Source of the DNA: Paenibacillus sp. Root444D2 | GTDB lineage: Bacteria; Bacillota; Bacilli; Paenibacillales; NBRC-103111 | Direction: 5' to 3' | Assembly (NCBI RefSeq): GCF_001426375.1 | Contig: NZ_LMEO01000008.1 | Location: forward strand, 77,795-141,794 | Length of the DNA stretch: 64,000 nucleotides | Shown here: positions 45,205-54,605 of the stretch, piece by piece | Numbering within the stretch: the stretch's first letter is position 1 | How the letters are laid out: every line of letters begins with the position of its first letter | Program-made: the position numbers and the translations under genes | Notes under the pieces: generated by a model | Seen by the model: the letters and a program-made list of their open reading frames with translations, nothing else | Databases searched by the model: none | What the model was told of the DNA's origin: nothing

Positions 45205-45373
45205 GCTTTAAAAGTCGGCTTTCAAAACCGAGAAGGTTGAACGAAATCCGAGGAACGAGGAACGGAGCGTAGGTAAGCCTACGTGAGTACCACAGTTCCC
45301 GGATTTCGTTCAAGATTCGACGCCGAATCCACTTCCCTGCTTAATCCTCGTTTTCAAAGTCGCCTTTTAAAGC
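45205..45373. repeat. 169-bp palindromic repeat element
   Basis: Ends are perfect inverted repeats GCTTTAAAAG (45205-45214) and CTTTTAAAGC (45364-45373). Inside, TTGAACGAAATCCG-AGGAAC pairs with GTTCC-CGGATTTCGTTCAA, and GTAGG-TAAG-CCTAC forms a central hairpin. No coding potential. It starts 4 bases after the prs stop. It is MITE-like, and may serve as the prs terminator. Confidence 0.7.
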
Positions 45374-45377
45374 TTCC

Positions 45378-46328
45378 TTATACGCCGCCGTATTTGAAGA
45401 GGGAGGATAGGGATCCACCTTCGTTGATAATGCGAATCGCATCAGACAACAGCGGAGCTACTGAAAGCACATTGAATTTATCGGAATGTCCTTCCGGAAT
45501 CGCAATGGAGTCCGTGATGATAACTTCCTTAATGCTAGGATGATCTAAACGCTGCAGGGCAGGTCCGGAGAACACAGGATGTGTCGCACAGATATATACA
45601 TCATGCGCTCCTCTTTCCTTCAGACTCTCAACAACGTTGACAATCGTCGTACCGGTATCGATAAGATCCTCGATAATGATCGGTGTACGTCCTACAACAT
45701 CACCAATGACGTGAGTAATCACAGACTCATTGTGTTCTGGGCGTTTCTTAATCATCATCGCGAAAGGCGCATCGAGAATGTTCGCCATTTTTTCAGCGGT
45801 TGTCGCACGTCCCGCATCCGGAGATACGATGATCGGGTTAGGTAAGTTTTTCTTCTTGATGCAATCACTGATAAGATCAAGAGCGGTCAGATGATCCACC
45901 GGAATATTGAAGAAGCCTTGAATCGCAGGCGCATGAAGGTCAATCGTTACAACACGAGTTGCACCTGCTGCACTGAACAAGTCAGCTACTAATTTAGCAG
46001 AAATCGGCTCACGGGGAGCAGCTTTACGTTCTTGACGAGAGTAACCATAGTAAGGGATGACAAGGTTGATCGTTCTTGCAGAAGCTCTTTTCGCCGCATC
46101 CATCATGACCAAAAGTTCCATCATGTGCTCATTAATCGGATGGGAAAAAGTTTGTACCAGGAATACGTCACAGTTACGAATCGTTTCTTCGTAAAGACAG
46201 TAAATTTCTCCGCTTTTAAAACGGGAAAGCTTAATTTGTCCAAGCGGCTGGCCGAGCTCTTTACAAATACGTTCCGCAAGCTTCGGATTCGAAGATCCGG
46301 AAAAGATTTTAACATTGTCGCTATGCAT
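45378..46328 (-). CDS. prs: Ribose-phosphate pyrophosphokinase
   Basis: Makes PRPP from ribose 5-phosphate and ATP. 316 residues: IFSGSSNPKLAERICKELG, the flexible-loop IPYYGYSRQERKAAPREPIS with catalytic Arg/Lys, DLHAPAIQGFFNIPVDHL, and the PRPP-binding loop IIEDLIDTGTTIVN. Its place upstream of the histidine genes suggests PRPP supply for HisG. Many Paenibacilli have a second prs elsewhere, so this may be a paralogue. Confidence 0.95.
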   Translation of the reverse strand: MHSDNVKIFSGSSNPKLAERICKELGQPLGQIKLSRFKSGEIYCLYEETIRNCDVFLVQTFSHPINEHMMELLVMMDAAKRASARTINLVIPYYGYSRQERKAAPREPISAKLVADLFSAAGATRVVTIDLHAPAIQGFFNIPVDHLTALDLISDCIKKKNLPNPIIVSPDAGRATTAEKMANILDAPFAMMIKKRPEHNESVITHVIGDVVGRTPIIIEDLIDTGTTIVNVVESLKERGAHDVYICATHPVFSGPALQRLDHPSIKEVIITDSIAIPEGHSDKFNVLSVAPLLSDAIRIINEGGSLSSLFKYGGV

Positions 46329-46403
46329 GGTTAATGGTTACCTCCGAAGGTTCATTAAATAGATTATACAGTTCCTACTCATTATACATGAAACATGTCG
46401 AAA

Positions 46404-47210
46404 TTAAAAAGTCACAAGATGTCGTTTTCGGGCAGAAAATGTGGCTATTTCGTTAAATCCAACGGATTTCAAGAGTTCCCTAGCTTCGTCCAAATATTGG
46501 GACAACCGATCCGGCTGGTGCGCGTCCGATCCTATCGTCAGTGGAATTCCCACCTTATGACAATATTCCAGCATTCGGCGGCTCGGGAACATCTCTTTAC
46601 ACGGATGGCGCAAGCCAGAAGCATTCAGCTCGATCGCAAGCCCACATTCTTTTACAGTGTCCAGTGCCGCCTTCTCAAGTTCCCATGTATCACGATCCGG
46701 GACGTAACCAAAGCGTTTAATCATATCGATATGACCGATATAGTCATACAGTCCGGTTCGGACTGCTTTCTTCACTGCCTCGTAGTATTGGGTATAAACG
46801 GCGTAAATATCCTTGCCTTCCCAACCCGCTAGCTGCCTAAAATCAGAAATATCCCACTCGCCAAGGAAATGGACAGAACCGATAACATAGTCCCATGGGT
46901 ACGCTTGGATAATTGCGGCAATCTGCGTCTCATAGCCTTCGATATAATCGCCTTCTAGCCCGACACGGATATCAATCTGATCTTTGTACTTCTCTTTAAG
47001 ATGCAGACACTCCTCTACATATCGAGGCAGCTCTTCCATCGGCATGGCCATTTCCGGCCAATAAGTCGCAGGGTCCACATGCAAAAGCGGCATATGATCC
47101 GAAAGCCCCAACTGTGTGAGCCCGATCTCGATGCCGCGTTTGACGTATTCCTCCAGTTCCCCGGAGGCGTGACCGCAGCGCACATGATGTGTATGATAAT
47201 CAATCAACAT
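46404..47210 (-). CDS. hisJ: Histidinol-phosphatase HisJ (PHP family)
   Basis: Dephosphorylates histidinol phosphate. 268 residues of a PHP-fold metallo-phosphatase: DYHTHHVRCGHASGELEEYV with the first metal histidines, LSDHMPLL, GLEGDYI, DYVIGSVHFL, DYIGHIDMIKRFG and GSDAHQPDRL provide the remaining ligands. Last gene of the his cluster, 27 bases after hisI. Confidence 0.92.
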   Translation of the reverse strand: MLIDYHTHHVRCGHASGELEEYVKRGIEIGLTQLGLSDHMPLLHVDPATYWPEMAMPMEELPRYVEECLHLKEKYKDQIDIRVGLEGDYIEGYETQIAAIIQAYPWDYVIGSVHFLGEWDISDFRQLAGWEGKDIYAVYTQYYEAVKKAVRTGLYDYIGHIDMIKRFGYVPDRDTWELEKAALDTVKECGLAIELNASGLRHPCKEMFPSRRMLEYCHKVGIPLTIGSDAHQPDRLSQYLDEARELLKSVGFNEIATFSARKRHLVTF

Positions 47211-47237
47211 CGTGAATTCACTCCAGGTCGTTTTTAT

Positions 47238-47900
47238 TTATTTTTTGACGTGCCGATTGGCCAGCTCTTTCATTATATCATCCAAAGGTAATTTATTATT
47301 ACGTAAAAGGACCATTAAGTGGAAAATAAGATCACTCGCTTCATAGCGAAGCTCATCGTTATCTTTGTTTTTGGCTGCGATAATCACTTCGGCCGTTTCT
47401 TCGCCGACTTTTTTGAGAATCTTATCGACACCTTTTTCGAAAAGATACGTTGTATAAGCACCCTCAGGGCGCTCAGCGTCACGCGAAGCAATAACAGCCT
47501 CCAACTCGCCAAGGATCGCGAAACGATCACCAGCAGAGGCAGTAGGTGCATCTTCTTGTGCAGAACCTTCTGTTTCTAGGGGGATATTAGCTGTGAAGCA
47601 CGTATAAGTACCATTGTGGCAAGCAGGTCCCACTTGTTCCACGAGAACCAGAAGTGTGTCTGCATCGCAGTCGTAACGCAGTGATTTTACTTTTTGTGTA
47701 TGACCGGAAGTTGCCCCTTTGTTCCACAGCTCCCCGCGGGAACGACTCCAGAACCAAGTATCACCCGTTTGTATCGTACGCTGCAATGACTCGCTATTCA
47801 TGTAAGCAAGCATGAGCACTTCTTTGCTGACTGCGTCCTGTACGATGGCAGGTACAAGACCCTGTGCATCATAAGTAATCTGATTTATTGAAAATGTCAT
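47238..47900 (-). CDS. hisI: Bifunctional phosphoribosyl-AMP cyclohydrolase / phosphoribosyl-ATP pyrophosphatase
   Basis: Catalyses steps 3 and 2 of histidine synthesis. N-terminal HisI domain (1-115): [29 protein letters not shown], and zinc/magnesium ligands [21 protein letters not shown]-terminal HisE domain (about 128-215): [35 protein letters not shown]. 220 residues. Start overlaps the hisF stop by four bases. Confidence 0.96.
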   Translation of the reverse strand: MTFSINQITYDAQGLVPAIVQDAVSKEVLMLAYMNSESLQRTIQTGDTWFWSRSRGELWNKGATSGHTQKVKSLRYDCDADTLLVLVEQVGPACHNGTYTCFTANIPLETEGSAQEDAPTASAGDRFAILGELEAVIASRDAERPEGAYTTYLFEKGVDKILKKVGEETAEVIIAAKNKDNDELRYEASDLIFHLMVLLRNNKLPLDDIMKELANRHVKK

Positions 47901-48655
47901 CGGATTTCAACCCCTTTACCTTTAAGGTCGTCTTTGACCCCTTGAATCGTTAACTCTTTATAGTGAAAAATAGTTGCCGCCAGCCCTGCATCGGCTTTGC
48001 CTTCGGTAAATACATCGTAGAAATGTTCCGCTTTGCCCGCTCCACCGGAAGCAATCACAGGAATCGTGAGCAGCTCGGACACGGCACGCGTTAGCTTCAA
48101 ATCAAAGCCGTCCTTCGTCCCATCCGCATCCATGCTAGTAAGCAGGATTTCTCCAGCGCCAAGCTCTTCCATACGTTTCGCCCACTCCAACGTCTTAATG
48201 CCAGTGGCGTTGCGTCCGCCATGCGTGAACACTTCCCACTCGCCCCACTCTGCATTAAATTTCGCATCAATGGCAACGACAATACATTGGGAACCGAACT
48301 TCCGCGCTCCATCCGAAACCAGCTGAGGATTACGAACCGCCGCTGTGTTGATTCCGATTTTATCCGCTCCGGCGCGAAGCAGGCGTTTCATGTCGTCCAC
48401 ACTGGAGATGCCGCCGCCAACGGTGAAAGGGATCGTAATCTCTCCTGCCGTTTGACGGACAACCTCTACCATTGTCGCCCGTCCTTCCACCGAAGCCGAA
48501 ATATCGAGGAACACCAGTTCATCCGCGCCCTCTTTATCATAAATCGCTGCCAGCTCCACCGGATCGCCTGCATCGCGCAGATTAACGAAATTAACGCCCT
48601 TGACCACCCTGCCATCCTTGACGTCTAGGCAAGGTATAATTCTTTTGGCTAACAT
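47897..48655 (-). CDS. hisF: Imidazole glycerol phosphate synthase, cyclase subunit
   Basis: Beta/alpha-barrel that closes the imidazole ring with ammonia from HisH. 252 residues: [20 protein letters not shown] with catalytic Asp11, [35 protein letters not shown] with the second catalytic Asp, and [18 protein letters not shown]. In Bacillus operons hisA lies between hisH and hisF; here 280 bases without a gene separate hisF from hisH. Confidence 0.97.
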   Translation of the reverse strand: MLAKRIIPCLDVKDGRVVKGVNFVNLRDAGDPVELAAIYDKEGADELVFLDISASVEGRATMVEVVRQTAGEITIPFTVGGGISSVDDMKRLLRAGADKIGINTAAVRNPQLVSDGARKFGSQCIVVAIDAKFNAEWGEWEVFTHGGRNATGIKTLEWAKRMEELGAGEILLTSMDADGTKDGFDLKLTRAVSELLTIPVIASGGAGKAEHFYDVFTEGKADAGLAATIFHYKELTIQGVKDDLKGKGVEIR

Positions 48656-48748
48656 GATGGCACTTCCTTCCTAAGCTAAACTTCTAATTATGAAAAACAA
48701 ACTGGAATGCTAACCCAACACACAATATAGCTCCCTAGCTTTGCACCG

Positions 48749-48941
48749 AATAAGAGTCTCTAAAAGCTTCTATTTTTGCAAAACTGGCTAAATCACTCCA
48801 AATAAGAGTCTTTCCAGACTTCTATTTCCCCAAAACCATTCCTATTCACACTTTTCGCCCGGAATAAGAGTCCCTAGAAGCTTCTATCTGTGTCTAACCC
48901 GCCCTATCGCACCAAATAAGAGACGATAAAGACTGTTATTT
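48749..48941. repeat. Four 27-bp imperfect repeats in the hisF-hisH gap
   Basis: Units begin AATAAGAG and end in TTCTATTT or a close variant. They start at 48749, 48801, 48863 and 48915, with spacings of 52, 62 and 52. Each has partial dyad symmetry (AATAAGA ... TCTATTT). The last unit runs into the 3' end of hisH. No gene lies in 48656-48935, and hisA is absent. Confidence 0.8.
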
Positions 48942-49547
48942 GCTAACACACATAGCGAGGAAATTATTAAGCAGCTGCATGCCGATGTCTCCGCTTTTTT
49001 CGGGGTGAAACTGCATGCCGTATACGTTGTCTCTGCCTACAATGGCCGTCACTGGCTGATGGTAATCCGTTACCGCCAACAAGTCGCTTTCGCGCTCCGG
49101 CTTCGCATGATAGGAGTGGACGAAGTACACGTGCCCTTCTTCGATACCTTGGAAAATCGGACTCTCATTTTGCTTGGTGACTAATCGATTCCAACCCATA
49201 TGCGGCACCTTGTAGTCGCCGCGGAAGCGAACGACCGAGCCAGGCAAAAGAGCAAGCCCCTCATGATCCCCATGCTCCTCGCTGCTGGCGAATAACAACT
49301 GCATACCAAGGCAAATGCCTAATAGAGGCTTACCCGATTCCGCATAACGGATGACGACATCATTCAAGCCCGACTCGCGCAGCTGCTCCATCGCATCCCC
49401 GAATGCGCCTACACCTGGCAGGATAGCACCCTCAGCTGCGAGGATCTGCTCAGCATCCCCTGTTACAACAGCTTCGTAACCTAAACGCTCGACAGCCTTG
49501 CTTACGCTGTGTAAATTGCCCATCCCATAATCAATAATTGCGATCAT
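48936..49547 (-). CDS. hisH: Imidazole glycerol phosphate synthase, glutamine amidotransferase subunit
   Basis: Releases ammonia from glutamine for HisF. 203 residues: AIIDYGMGNLHSVSKAVERL, LPGVGAFGDAM, nucleophile Cys in GICLGMQLLF, and the His-Glu pair in MQFHPEKSGD. Two bases after hisB. Its last codons overlap the fourth 27-bp repeat. Confidence 0.97.
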   Translation of the reverse strand: MIAIIDYGMGNLHSVSKAVERLGYEAVVTGDAEQILAAEGAILPGVGAFGDAMEQLRESGLNDVVIRYAESGKPLLGICLGMQLLFASSEEHGDHEGLALLPGSVVRFRGDYKVPHMGWNRLVTKQNESPIFQGIEEGHVYFVHSYHAKPERESDLLAVTDYHQPVTAIVGRDNVYGMQFHPEKSGDIGMQLLNNFLAMCVSK

Positions 49548-49549
49548 TC

Positions 49550-50158
49550 CTACAGCACTCCCTTCGTCGAAGGAACCCCCTGCACACGAGGATCAATCGA
49601 TGTCGCTTCATCTAGCGCTCGGCCTAAAGCTTTAAATACAGCTTCAATCATGTGATGCGTGTTTTGTCCGTAATGCACGATAACATGCAGCGTGATACGG
49701 GCTTCAAGAGCAAACTTCCACAGAAACTCTTGAACAAGCTGCGTATCAAAACTGCCCACAGTTTGTGAAGGATACTGCGCACGATATTCGAAATGCGGTC
49801 TATTGCTAATGTCGATGACAACTTGAGCAAGGGCTTCATCCATAGGAACGAACACGCTGGCATAACGTTTAATCCCTTTTTTATCGCCTAGTGCTTCACG
49901 AAGGGTTTGACCTAAGCAAATGCCGATATCTTCAACCGTATGATGATCATCGATCTCGATATCGCCTTTAGCATCAACGTTCAGATCGAACTGTCCGTGT
50001 TTCGTGAACAAATCAAGCATATGGTTCAAGAAAGGAACATCGGTTTGGATCTCAGAAACCCCTGTTCCATCTACTTGAAACGCGAGGGCAATGTCAGTCT
50101 CATTCGTTTTGCGGGTTACACGCGCTGAGCGAGTGATCCCTTTATCTTGTTCAGCCAT
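49550..50158 (-). CDS. hisB: Imidazoleglycerol-phosphate dehydratase
   Basis: Manganese-dependent dehydratase, monofunctional (202 residues, no phosphatase domain). The two metal motifs are DDHHTVEDIGICLGQ and QNTHHMIEAVFKALGRAL. Start ATG 50158 overlaps the hisD stop by one base (TAATG). Confidence 0.97.
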   Translation of the reverse strand: MAEQDKGITRSARVTRKTNETDIALAFQVDGTGVSEIQTDVPFLNHMLDLFTKHGQFDLNVDAKGDIEIDDHHTVEDIGICLGQTLREALGDKKGIKRYASVFVPMDEALAQVVIDISNRPHFEYRAQYPSQTVGSFDTQLVQEFLWKFALEARITLHVIVHYGQNTHHMIEAVFKALGRALDEATSIDPRVQGVPSTKGVL

Positions 50159-51444
50159 TATTTCAACTTCCCTTCCTTCTTGAGTCGGATCTCTACCGCT
50201 CTAGCATGACCTTCCAACCCTTCGTTACGGGCCAGTGTCATAATCATTTCGCCATTTGCGATCAGCGCTTCCTTGCTATAGTGAATAACGCTTGATTTTT
50301 TTAGGAAATCGTCCACATTCAGTGGCGATGAAAAGCGAGCAGTGCCATTCGTCGGCAGCACATGATTGGGCCCAGCGAAATAATCGCCGACGGGTTCCGT
50401 GCTGTAGGCGCCGAGGAAAATAGCTCCAGCATTCTCAATGCGAGGCAGCAGGTTAAAAGGCTCCTGTACCAGCAGCTCGCAATGCTCGGGCGCTAAACGA
50501 TTGACAACGTCAACGCCCTCGTCCAAGTTATCCACAAGGAGTATAGCTCCTTTGGTTGCTGTGGACACAGAGGCGATCGCTTTCTTCGGCAGCACATCCA
50601 GCTGCCGCCACAGCTCTTGCCGAACCGCTTCGGCAAGCTCTCTTGATGGTGTCACCAGAATCGACGGTGACATCTCATCATGCTCTGCCTGCGCCAGCAA
50701 ATCGGCCGCGACGTATTCAGGATCGGCGTACTCATCAGCAAGCACGACGATGTCCGTTGGTCCGGCGATCATGTCGATATCGACGACGCCGAATACGAAG
50801 CGCTTCGCCAGCGCGACATAGATGTTGCCGGGCCCAACGATCTTATCGACCGGCGGGATCGATTCCGTGCCGTAGGCCAGCGCGGCTACCGCCTGCGCCC
50901 CGCCTACGCGGTAGATCTCTTTCACACCCGCTTCGGCTGCTGCCACGAGGATATGCGGGTTGATGCCCTCTTCCCCCGCGGTGGCCGGAGGCGTCACCAT
51001 CGCGATCTCCGGCACCCCCGCAACGATCGCGGGGATGGCGTTCATGAGCACGGAGGAAGGGTAAGCCGCCTTCCCTCCGGGCACGTACAATCCGACCCGC
51101 TTCAGCGGTCGGATGATTTGGCCCAGCAGGCTGCCGTTCGCCTGCAGGTCCATCCATGATGTGCGTTTCTGCTTCTCATGAAACGCACGAATGTTGGCGG
51201 CGGCTTGTCGCAGCGCCGCCAGGAACTCGGCGTCGACCTGCGCGTACGCCGCTTGGATCTCCTCGTCGCTGACGCGAAGCTCTGCGACGGTGACGCGGTC
51301 GAACTGCTGCGCCATGCGCCTGAGCGCGGCATCTCCGTCCTGCCGCACCTCATCGATGATGCGGCGGACGGTCTCATTTTGCTCGGGTGAGCCGTATTCG
51401 ACCTCGCGGTTCAATTGAAATTCCGAGGCGGGAAGTATCCGCAT
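50158..51444 (-). CDS. hisD: Histidinol dehydrogenase
   Basis: Zinc- and NAD-dependent four-electron oxidase for the last two steps of histidine synthesis. 428 residues from ATG 51444, favoured over two upstream Met codons that touch AGAGGA. Signature: [40 protein letters not shown] and [22 protein letters not shown]. The 5' third is noticeably GC-rich (51.0-51.4 kb), unlike its neighbours. A 21-bp tandem repeat precedes the gene. Confidence 0.96.
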   Translation of the reverse strand: MRILPASEFQLNREVEYGSPEQNETVRRIIDEVRQDGDAALRRMAQQFDRVTVAELRVSDEEIQAAYAQVDAEFLAALRQAAANIRAFHEKQKRTSWMDLQANGSLLGQIIRPLKRVGLYVPGGKAAYPSSVLMNAIPAIVAGVPEIAMVTPPATAGEEGINPHILVAAAEAGVKEIYRVGGAQAVAALAYGTESIPPVDKIVGPGNIYVALAKRFVFGVVDIDMIAGPTDIVVLADEYADPEYVAADLLAQAEHDEMSPSILVTPSRELAEAVRQELWRQLDVLPKKAIASVSTATKGAILLVDNLDEGVDVVNRLAPEHCELLVQEPFNLLPRIENAGAIFLGAYSTEPVGDYFAGPNHVLPTNGTARFSSPLNVDDFLKKSSVIHYSKEALIANGEMIMTLARNEGLEGHARAVEIRLKKEGKLK

Positions 51445-51459
51445 CTTCATCATCCTCTC

Positions 51460-51520
51460 TTGATCTTGTTACTTTATCTCTTGATCTTGTTACTTTATCT
51501 ATTGATCTTGTTAAATTATT
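51460..51520. repeat. Three 21-bp tandem repeats upstream of hisD
   Basis: TTGATCTTGTTACTTTATCT repeats with a 21-base period, starting at 51460, 51481 and 51502 (last unit degenerate). They lie directly before the hisD ribosome site on the minus strand. Confidence 0.75.
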
Positions 51521-51568
51521 TATTTGCTCCATTTCCCGCGCATTACGATAACATTTCCTCTATGAGTG

Positions 51569-51743
51569 GGAACGTCGATGCGTTATTTGCAGGAAAACAG
51601 CCTATTTCATGAATTCGAGGAACGAGGATCCCTTATTTCGTTGTTTCTGCCTCATTGAACCCTAATTTCGCTCAAATAGAGTACTCTCGTTCCGCTAATT
51701 TGAGTTTCTTAACGTTTTCGTTCAAATAGAGGATCGTCGTTCC
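51569..51743. repeat. 175-bp intergenic repeat with inverted ends, copy 2
   Basis: GGAACGTCGATGCGTTATTT (51569-51588) and AAATAGAGGATCGTCGTTCC (51724-51743) form inverted ends. Internal copies of the GAGGAACG and TTCGCTCAAATAGAG motifs occur. It is related to 6783-6958. It fills most of the 364-base hisD-hisG gap, which has no gene. Confidence 0.6.
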
Positions 51744-51817
51744 TCTAAAGTGGGTAAACTTAGGCTGCATAACAGATTCAACATTCAATGTGAGTGGTCA
51801 AATCTCTATGGTTTGCT

Positions 51818-52453
51818 CTACGCCTTAATCACAGGCAAAACAGCCTGGAGCATATCACATAACCGCTGAATAGAATCATTCTTCATGCGGTAACTCACCC
51901 GATTCGCAATTAAGCGGCTCGTAATCTGAAAAATCTCCTCTTGCTCCACAAGTCCGTTCTCCCGAAGCGTCTCTCCCGTTTCGACCATATCCACGATCCG
52001 ATCAGCAAGGCCAATCAGCGGCGCAAGCTCGATAGAGCCGTTTAGCTTGATAACTTCAACCTGCTGCCCTCGCTCGCGAAAATACTGAGAAGCAACGTTC
52101 GGATACTTCGTCGCGACGCGCGGATTAATCTCTTGCTTCCAATCCGGCAGTCCAATAACCGACATTCGGCAGCGTGCGATGCCCAGATCCAGCAGCTCGT
52201 ACACGTTGCGGTTCTCCTCCATCAGGACATCCTTACCGACAACCCCGATATCCGCTACGCCATATTCGACATAGGTAGGAACATCCACCGGTTTTGCCAA
52301 AATGAATTCCATTCTTGCTTCATGAACCGGAATTATTAACCGGCGTCCTTCTTCCAGGTCCTCCGGAATCGGCAAACCAGCTTTATGAAAAAGCTTCGCT
52401 GCTTGTTTATATATACGGCCTTTCGGCATCGCTACTTTTAGAATATCATCCAC
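51818..52453 (-). CDS. hisG: ATP phosphoribosyltransferase, short form
   Basis: First enzyme of histidine synthesis, joining ATP and PRPP. 211 residues: the short form that needs HisZ as regulatory partner. Start GTG 52453 is chosen because AAGGAGG is spaced 8 bases upstream and the family N-terminus is [14 protein letters not shown]; the frame to 52531 is not conserved. Further motifs: [40 protein letters not shown]. Confidence 0.96.
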   Translation of the reverse strand: MDDILKVAMPKGRIYKQAAKLFHKAGLPIPEDLEEGRRLIIPVHEARMEFILAKPVDVPTYVEYGVADIGVVGKDVLMEENRNVYELLDLGIARCRMSVIGLPDWKQEINPRVATKYPNVASQYFRERGQQVEVIKLNGSIELAPLIGLADRIVDMVETGETLRENGLVEQEEIFQITSRLIANRVSYRMKNDSIQRLCDMLQAVLPVIKA

Positions 52454-52557
52454 CGTACCAACCTCCTTCAAAACTTCCAACCAACGGAGCGAGACGAACT
52501 CATTCATTTGATTTCGCTTTTGCAACTGCATTTTCTACTGCACTTGTGGATCTTATA

Positions 52558-52678
52558 CTTGCTTTTGCTTTTGCTCTTGCTCTTGCTCTTGCTATTGCTC
52601 TTGCTCTTGCACTTGTTTCTTGCTCTTGTTCTTGCTATTGTTCTTGCACTTGCTCTTGTGCTTGCTCTCGCACTTGCT
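52558..52678. repeat. Hexanucleotide (CTTGCT)n microsatellite
   Basis: About 20 units of CTTGCT and one- or two-base variants (TTTGCT, ATTGCT, CTTGTT, CTTGCA) with one extra base. It fills the gap between hisZ and hisG. It begins 6 bases after the hisZ stop on the minus strand. Confidence 0.9.
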
Positions 52679-52683
52679 CCGAA

Positions 52684-53904
52684 TCAAACCGCCGCTCTTT
52701 CAATCATCGTAATAACATCACTATAAACCGTTCCACCAAGCTCGTACTGGCCGTCTCCCTTGTTCAACAACTCGTTCGACCAAGCTTCATACTCGCTCAC
52801 CAACTGTGTGATAATGATAACCTCATCATCACTGCTGCGCATAGCCTTCGCCAGCTGCAGCGCTTCTTCACGATGCTCAGCATCGTAGGCAATCAGCACA
52901 CGGCCTGGCTGCTCCACGCTTTCTTTGCCTGTAACCTCAAGGATTCTGTTCGTCTTAAGCGCAAACCCCGTCGCCGGAGCCGGACGTCCAAATTGACTTA
53001 GCAGATTGTCATATCTGCCGCCGCTGCAAACCGGGAAGCCTAAATCGGAAGCATAGCCTTCAAAGGTCATGCCAGTATAGTAGGAGAAATCTCCAATCAT
53101 CGTTAAGTCAATGACTACATGCTCACTAACCCCATAGGCTTTCAGTACATCCCATACTTCGCATAAATGACGAATCGCATCCTGCGCGATAGGGTGCTGA
53201 GATACCATACGAGCTTGCTCGCATATTTCATCTCCGCCTCTAAGCCGCAGCACGCCAATAAGCTCACGCTCCACCTCAGGTGTAAGAGCCAACGACTTAA
53301 TAGCTTCGCGGTACCCCACATAATCGCGACTGAGCAAATGCTCCTTCAGCGCGAGCTGTGCATCACTGCGTCCTTCCAGCGTTTCCTGGAACAAACCGTT
53401 CAGGAAACCTACGTGACCGAGCGCAATTTTGAATGCGCCTACGCCAGCCGCTTGCAGCGATGCAATCGCTAAAGCTACAACCTCAGCATCCGCTTCAGAT
53501 GAACCATCTCCAATAAGCTCGACGCCCGTCTGGTAAAACTCTGAATCCCGGCCAGCTTCCTCTTCAATCGAACGAAAGACATTCGAATGGTAGGAGAGAC
53601 GCAATGGGAACGCATGTTCTTTGAGCAAGGAAGAAGCCACACGCGCAATTGGCGCTGTCAATTCAGACCGCAAAACAAGCGTCTTTCCCTTACGGTCGAG
53701 CAGCTTGAACAGCTTTTTATCTTCTGTTGAGCTCGCAACACCAACGGTATCGTAATATTCGAGTGTAGGCGTAATGATCTGGTTATATCCCCAGCGTTCC
53801 ATACAGGCCAATACACGGAATTCTATATTTCTCAATTTCGTAACCGCTTCGGGCAAATAATCTTTAACCCCTAACGGTTTTTCAAATACTTTTGGCTTTG
53901 ACAC
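52684..53904 (-). CDS. hisZ: ATP phosphoribosyltransferase regulatory subunit
   Basis: Class II aminoacyl-tRNA-synthetase-like protein without tRNA ligase activity that activates the short HisG. 406 residues: LGVKDYLPEAVTKLRNIE at the start, motif 2 LTAPIARVASS, YHSNVFRSIEEEAGRDSEFY, and motif 3-like CSGGRYDNLLSQFGRPAPAT. First gene of the his operon. Start GTG 53904 behind GAGGTG. Confidence 0.95.
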   Translation of the reverse strand: MSKPKVFEKPLGVKDYLPEAVTKLRNIEFRVLACMERWGYNQIITPTLEYYDTVGVASSTEDKKLFKLLDRKGKTLVLRSELTAPIARVASSLLKEHAFPLRLSYHSNVFRSIEEEAGRDSEFYQTGVELIGDGSSEADAEVVALAIASLQAAGVGAFKIALGHVGFLNGLFQETLEGRSDAQLALKEHLLSRDYVGYREAIKSLALTPEVERELIGVLRLRGGDEICEQARMVSQHPIAQDAIRHLCEVWDVLKAYGVSEHVVIDLTMIGDFSYYTGMTFEGYASDLGFPVCSGGRYDNLLSQFGRPAPATGFALKTNRILEVTGKESVEQPGRVLIAYDAEHREEALQLAKAMRSSDDEVIIITQLVSEYEAWSNELLNKGDGQYELGGTVYSDVITMIERAAV

Positions 53905-53955
53905 CGTCTCACCTCAATATGTAGGAATTCAATTTCCTTTTATTCACTTTAACAC

Positions 53956-53969
53956 GGTAACGTGCTACC
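53956..53969. promoter_or_regulatory. Candidate operator upstream of the his operon
   Basis: GGTAACGTGCTACC is an imperfect 14-base palindrome about 50 bases upstream of hisZ. It might be the site of a histidine-responsive repressor, but I could not match it to a known motif. Confidence 0.3.
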
Positions 53970-54071
53970 ATACTACCAAAATAAAGAATGTACGGCTATT
54001 TTATCACGTAAGCTTAGGACCGTCAATCGTCTTTCCCCTGATTATCCGCTCTTGATATCTCTTCATTCATA

Positions 54072-54100
54072 CGCAAAAAAAGAGCTGTACGGCTCTAGAG
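54072..54100 (-). terminator. Terminator of yvoF
   Basis: Minus strand: CTAGAGCC-GTAC-AGCTCTTTTTTTG. Confidence 0.75.
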
Positions 54101-54110
54101 CATACAACTC

Positions 54111-54605
54111 TCATTTCTCATTCATTCTTTCACGAATCGTCTGAAGTGGATTCCCTGCTACAAAGCTATACGGTGCCACATCCTTGTGCACAACCGAACC
54201 CGCTCCAATAATGGCATAGTCTCCAATCGTCACACCCGGTAGGATCGTCGTATTGGCACCGACCATCACATGCGAACCTATATTTACGGCCCCGAGTCTA
54301 TACTCATTGGTTAAATATTCATGGGCCAATATCGTTGTGTTATACCCAATAATCGTATTGCTCCCAATATGAATCTTCTCTGGAAAAAAGACATCCACCA
54401 TCACCATCAAAGCAAAAGCGGTATGTTCACCAACCTTCATCCCCAATACGTGCCGGTAGATCCAATTTTTCATACGCAGCGAAGGCGAGTACCGCGTTAT
54501 CTGTATGAAAACGAAATTCCGCATCGCCTTCCATTTGCTAACGGTATGATAGATTTGCCATAAAGCATTAGGTCCATCTACCGGATACTTATCCGTTTTC
54601 CTCAA
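54111..54605 (-). CDS. yvoF: Left-handed beta-helix acyltransferase (YvoF-like)
   Basis: O-acetyltransferase of the hexapeptide-repeat class, 164 residues. The beta-helix is built of hexads such as IGSNTI IGYNTT, VGANTT ILPGVTIGDYAIIGAG, with SVVHKDVAPYSFVAGNP at the end typical of the maltose/galactoside acetyltransferase family. Substrate unknown. Overlaps ppaX by four bases and ends the hprK-lgt-ppaX-yvoF cluster. Confidence 0.9.
   Translation of the reverse strand: MRKTDKYPVDGPNALWQIYHTVSKWKAMRNFVFIQITRYSPSLRMKNWIYRHVLGMKVGEHTAFALMVMVDVFFPEKIHIGSNTIIGYNTTILAHEYLTNEYRLGAVNIGSHVMVGANTTILPGVTIGDYAIIGAGSVVHKDVAPYSFVAGNPLQTIRERMNEK

Noticed and set aside
48749..48941. CRISPR array
   Set aside because: Repeats are too divergent and too few, spacing is uneven, and there are no cas genes.
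50438..51159. Several overlapping plus-strand frames opposite hisD
   Set aside because: hisD is intact and conserved on the minus strand; the frames result from its high GC content.
52315..53001. Plus-strand frame with a long Ala/Leu or Cys/Ser run
   Set aside because: It arises from the hexanucleotide repeat and the antisense strand of hisZ and hisG.
53940..54000. T-box riboswitch before hisZ
   Set aside because: No T-box core sequence or specifier stem is visible in the short leader.
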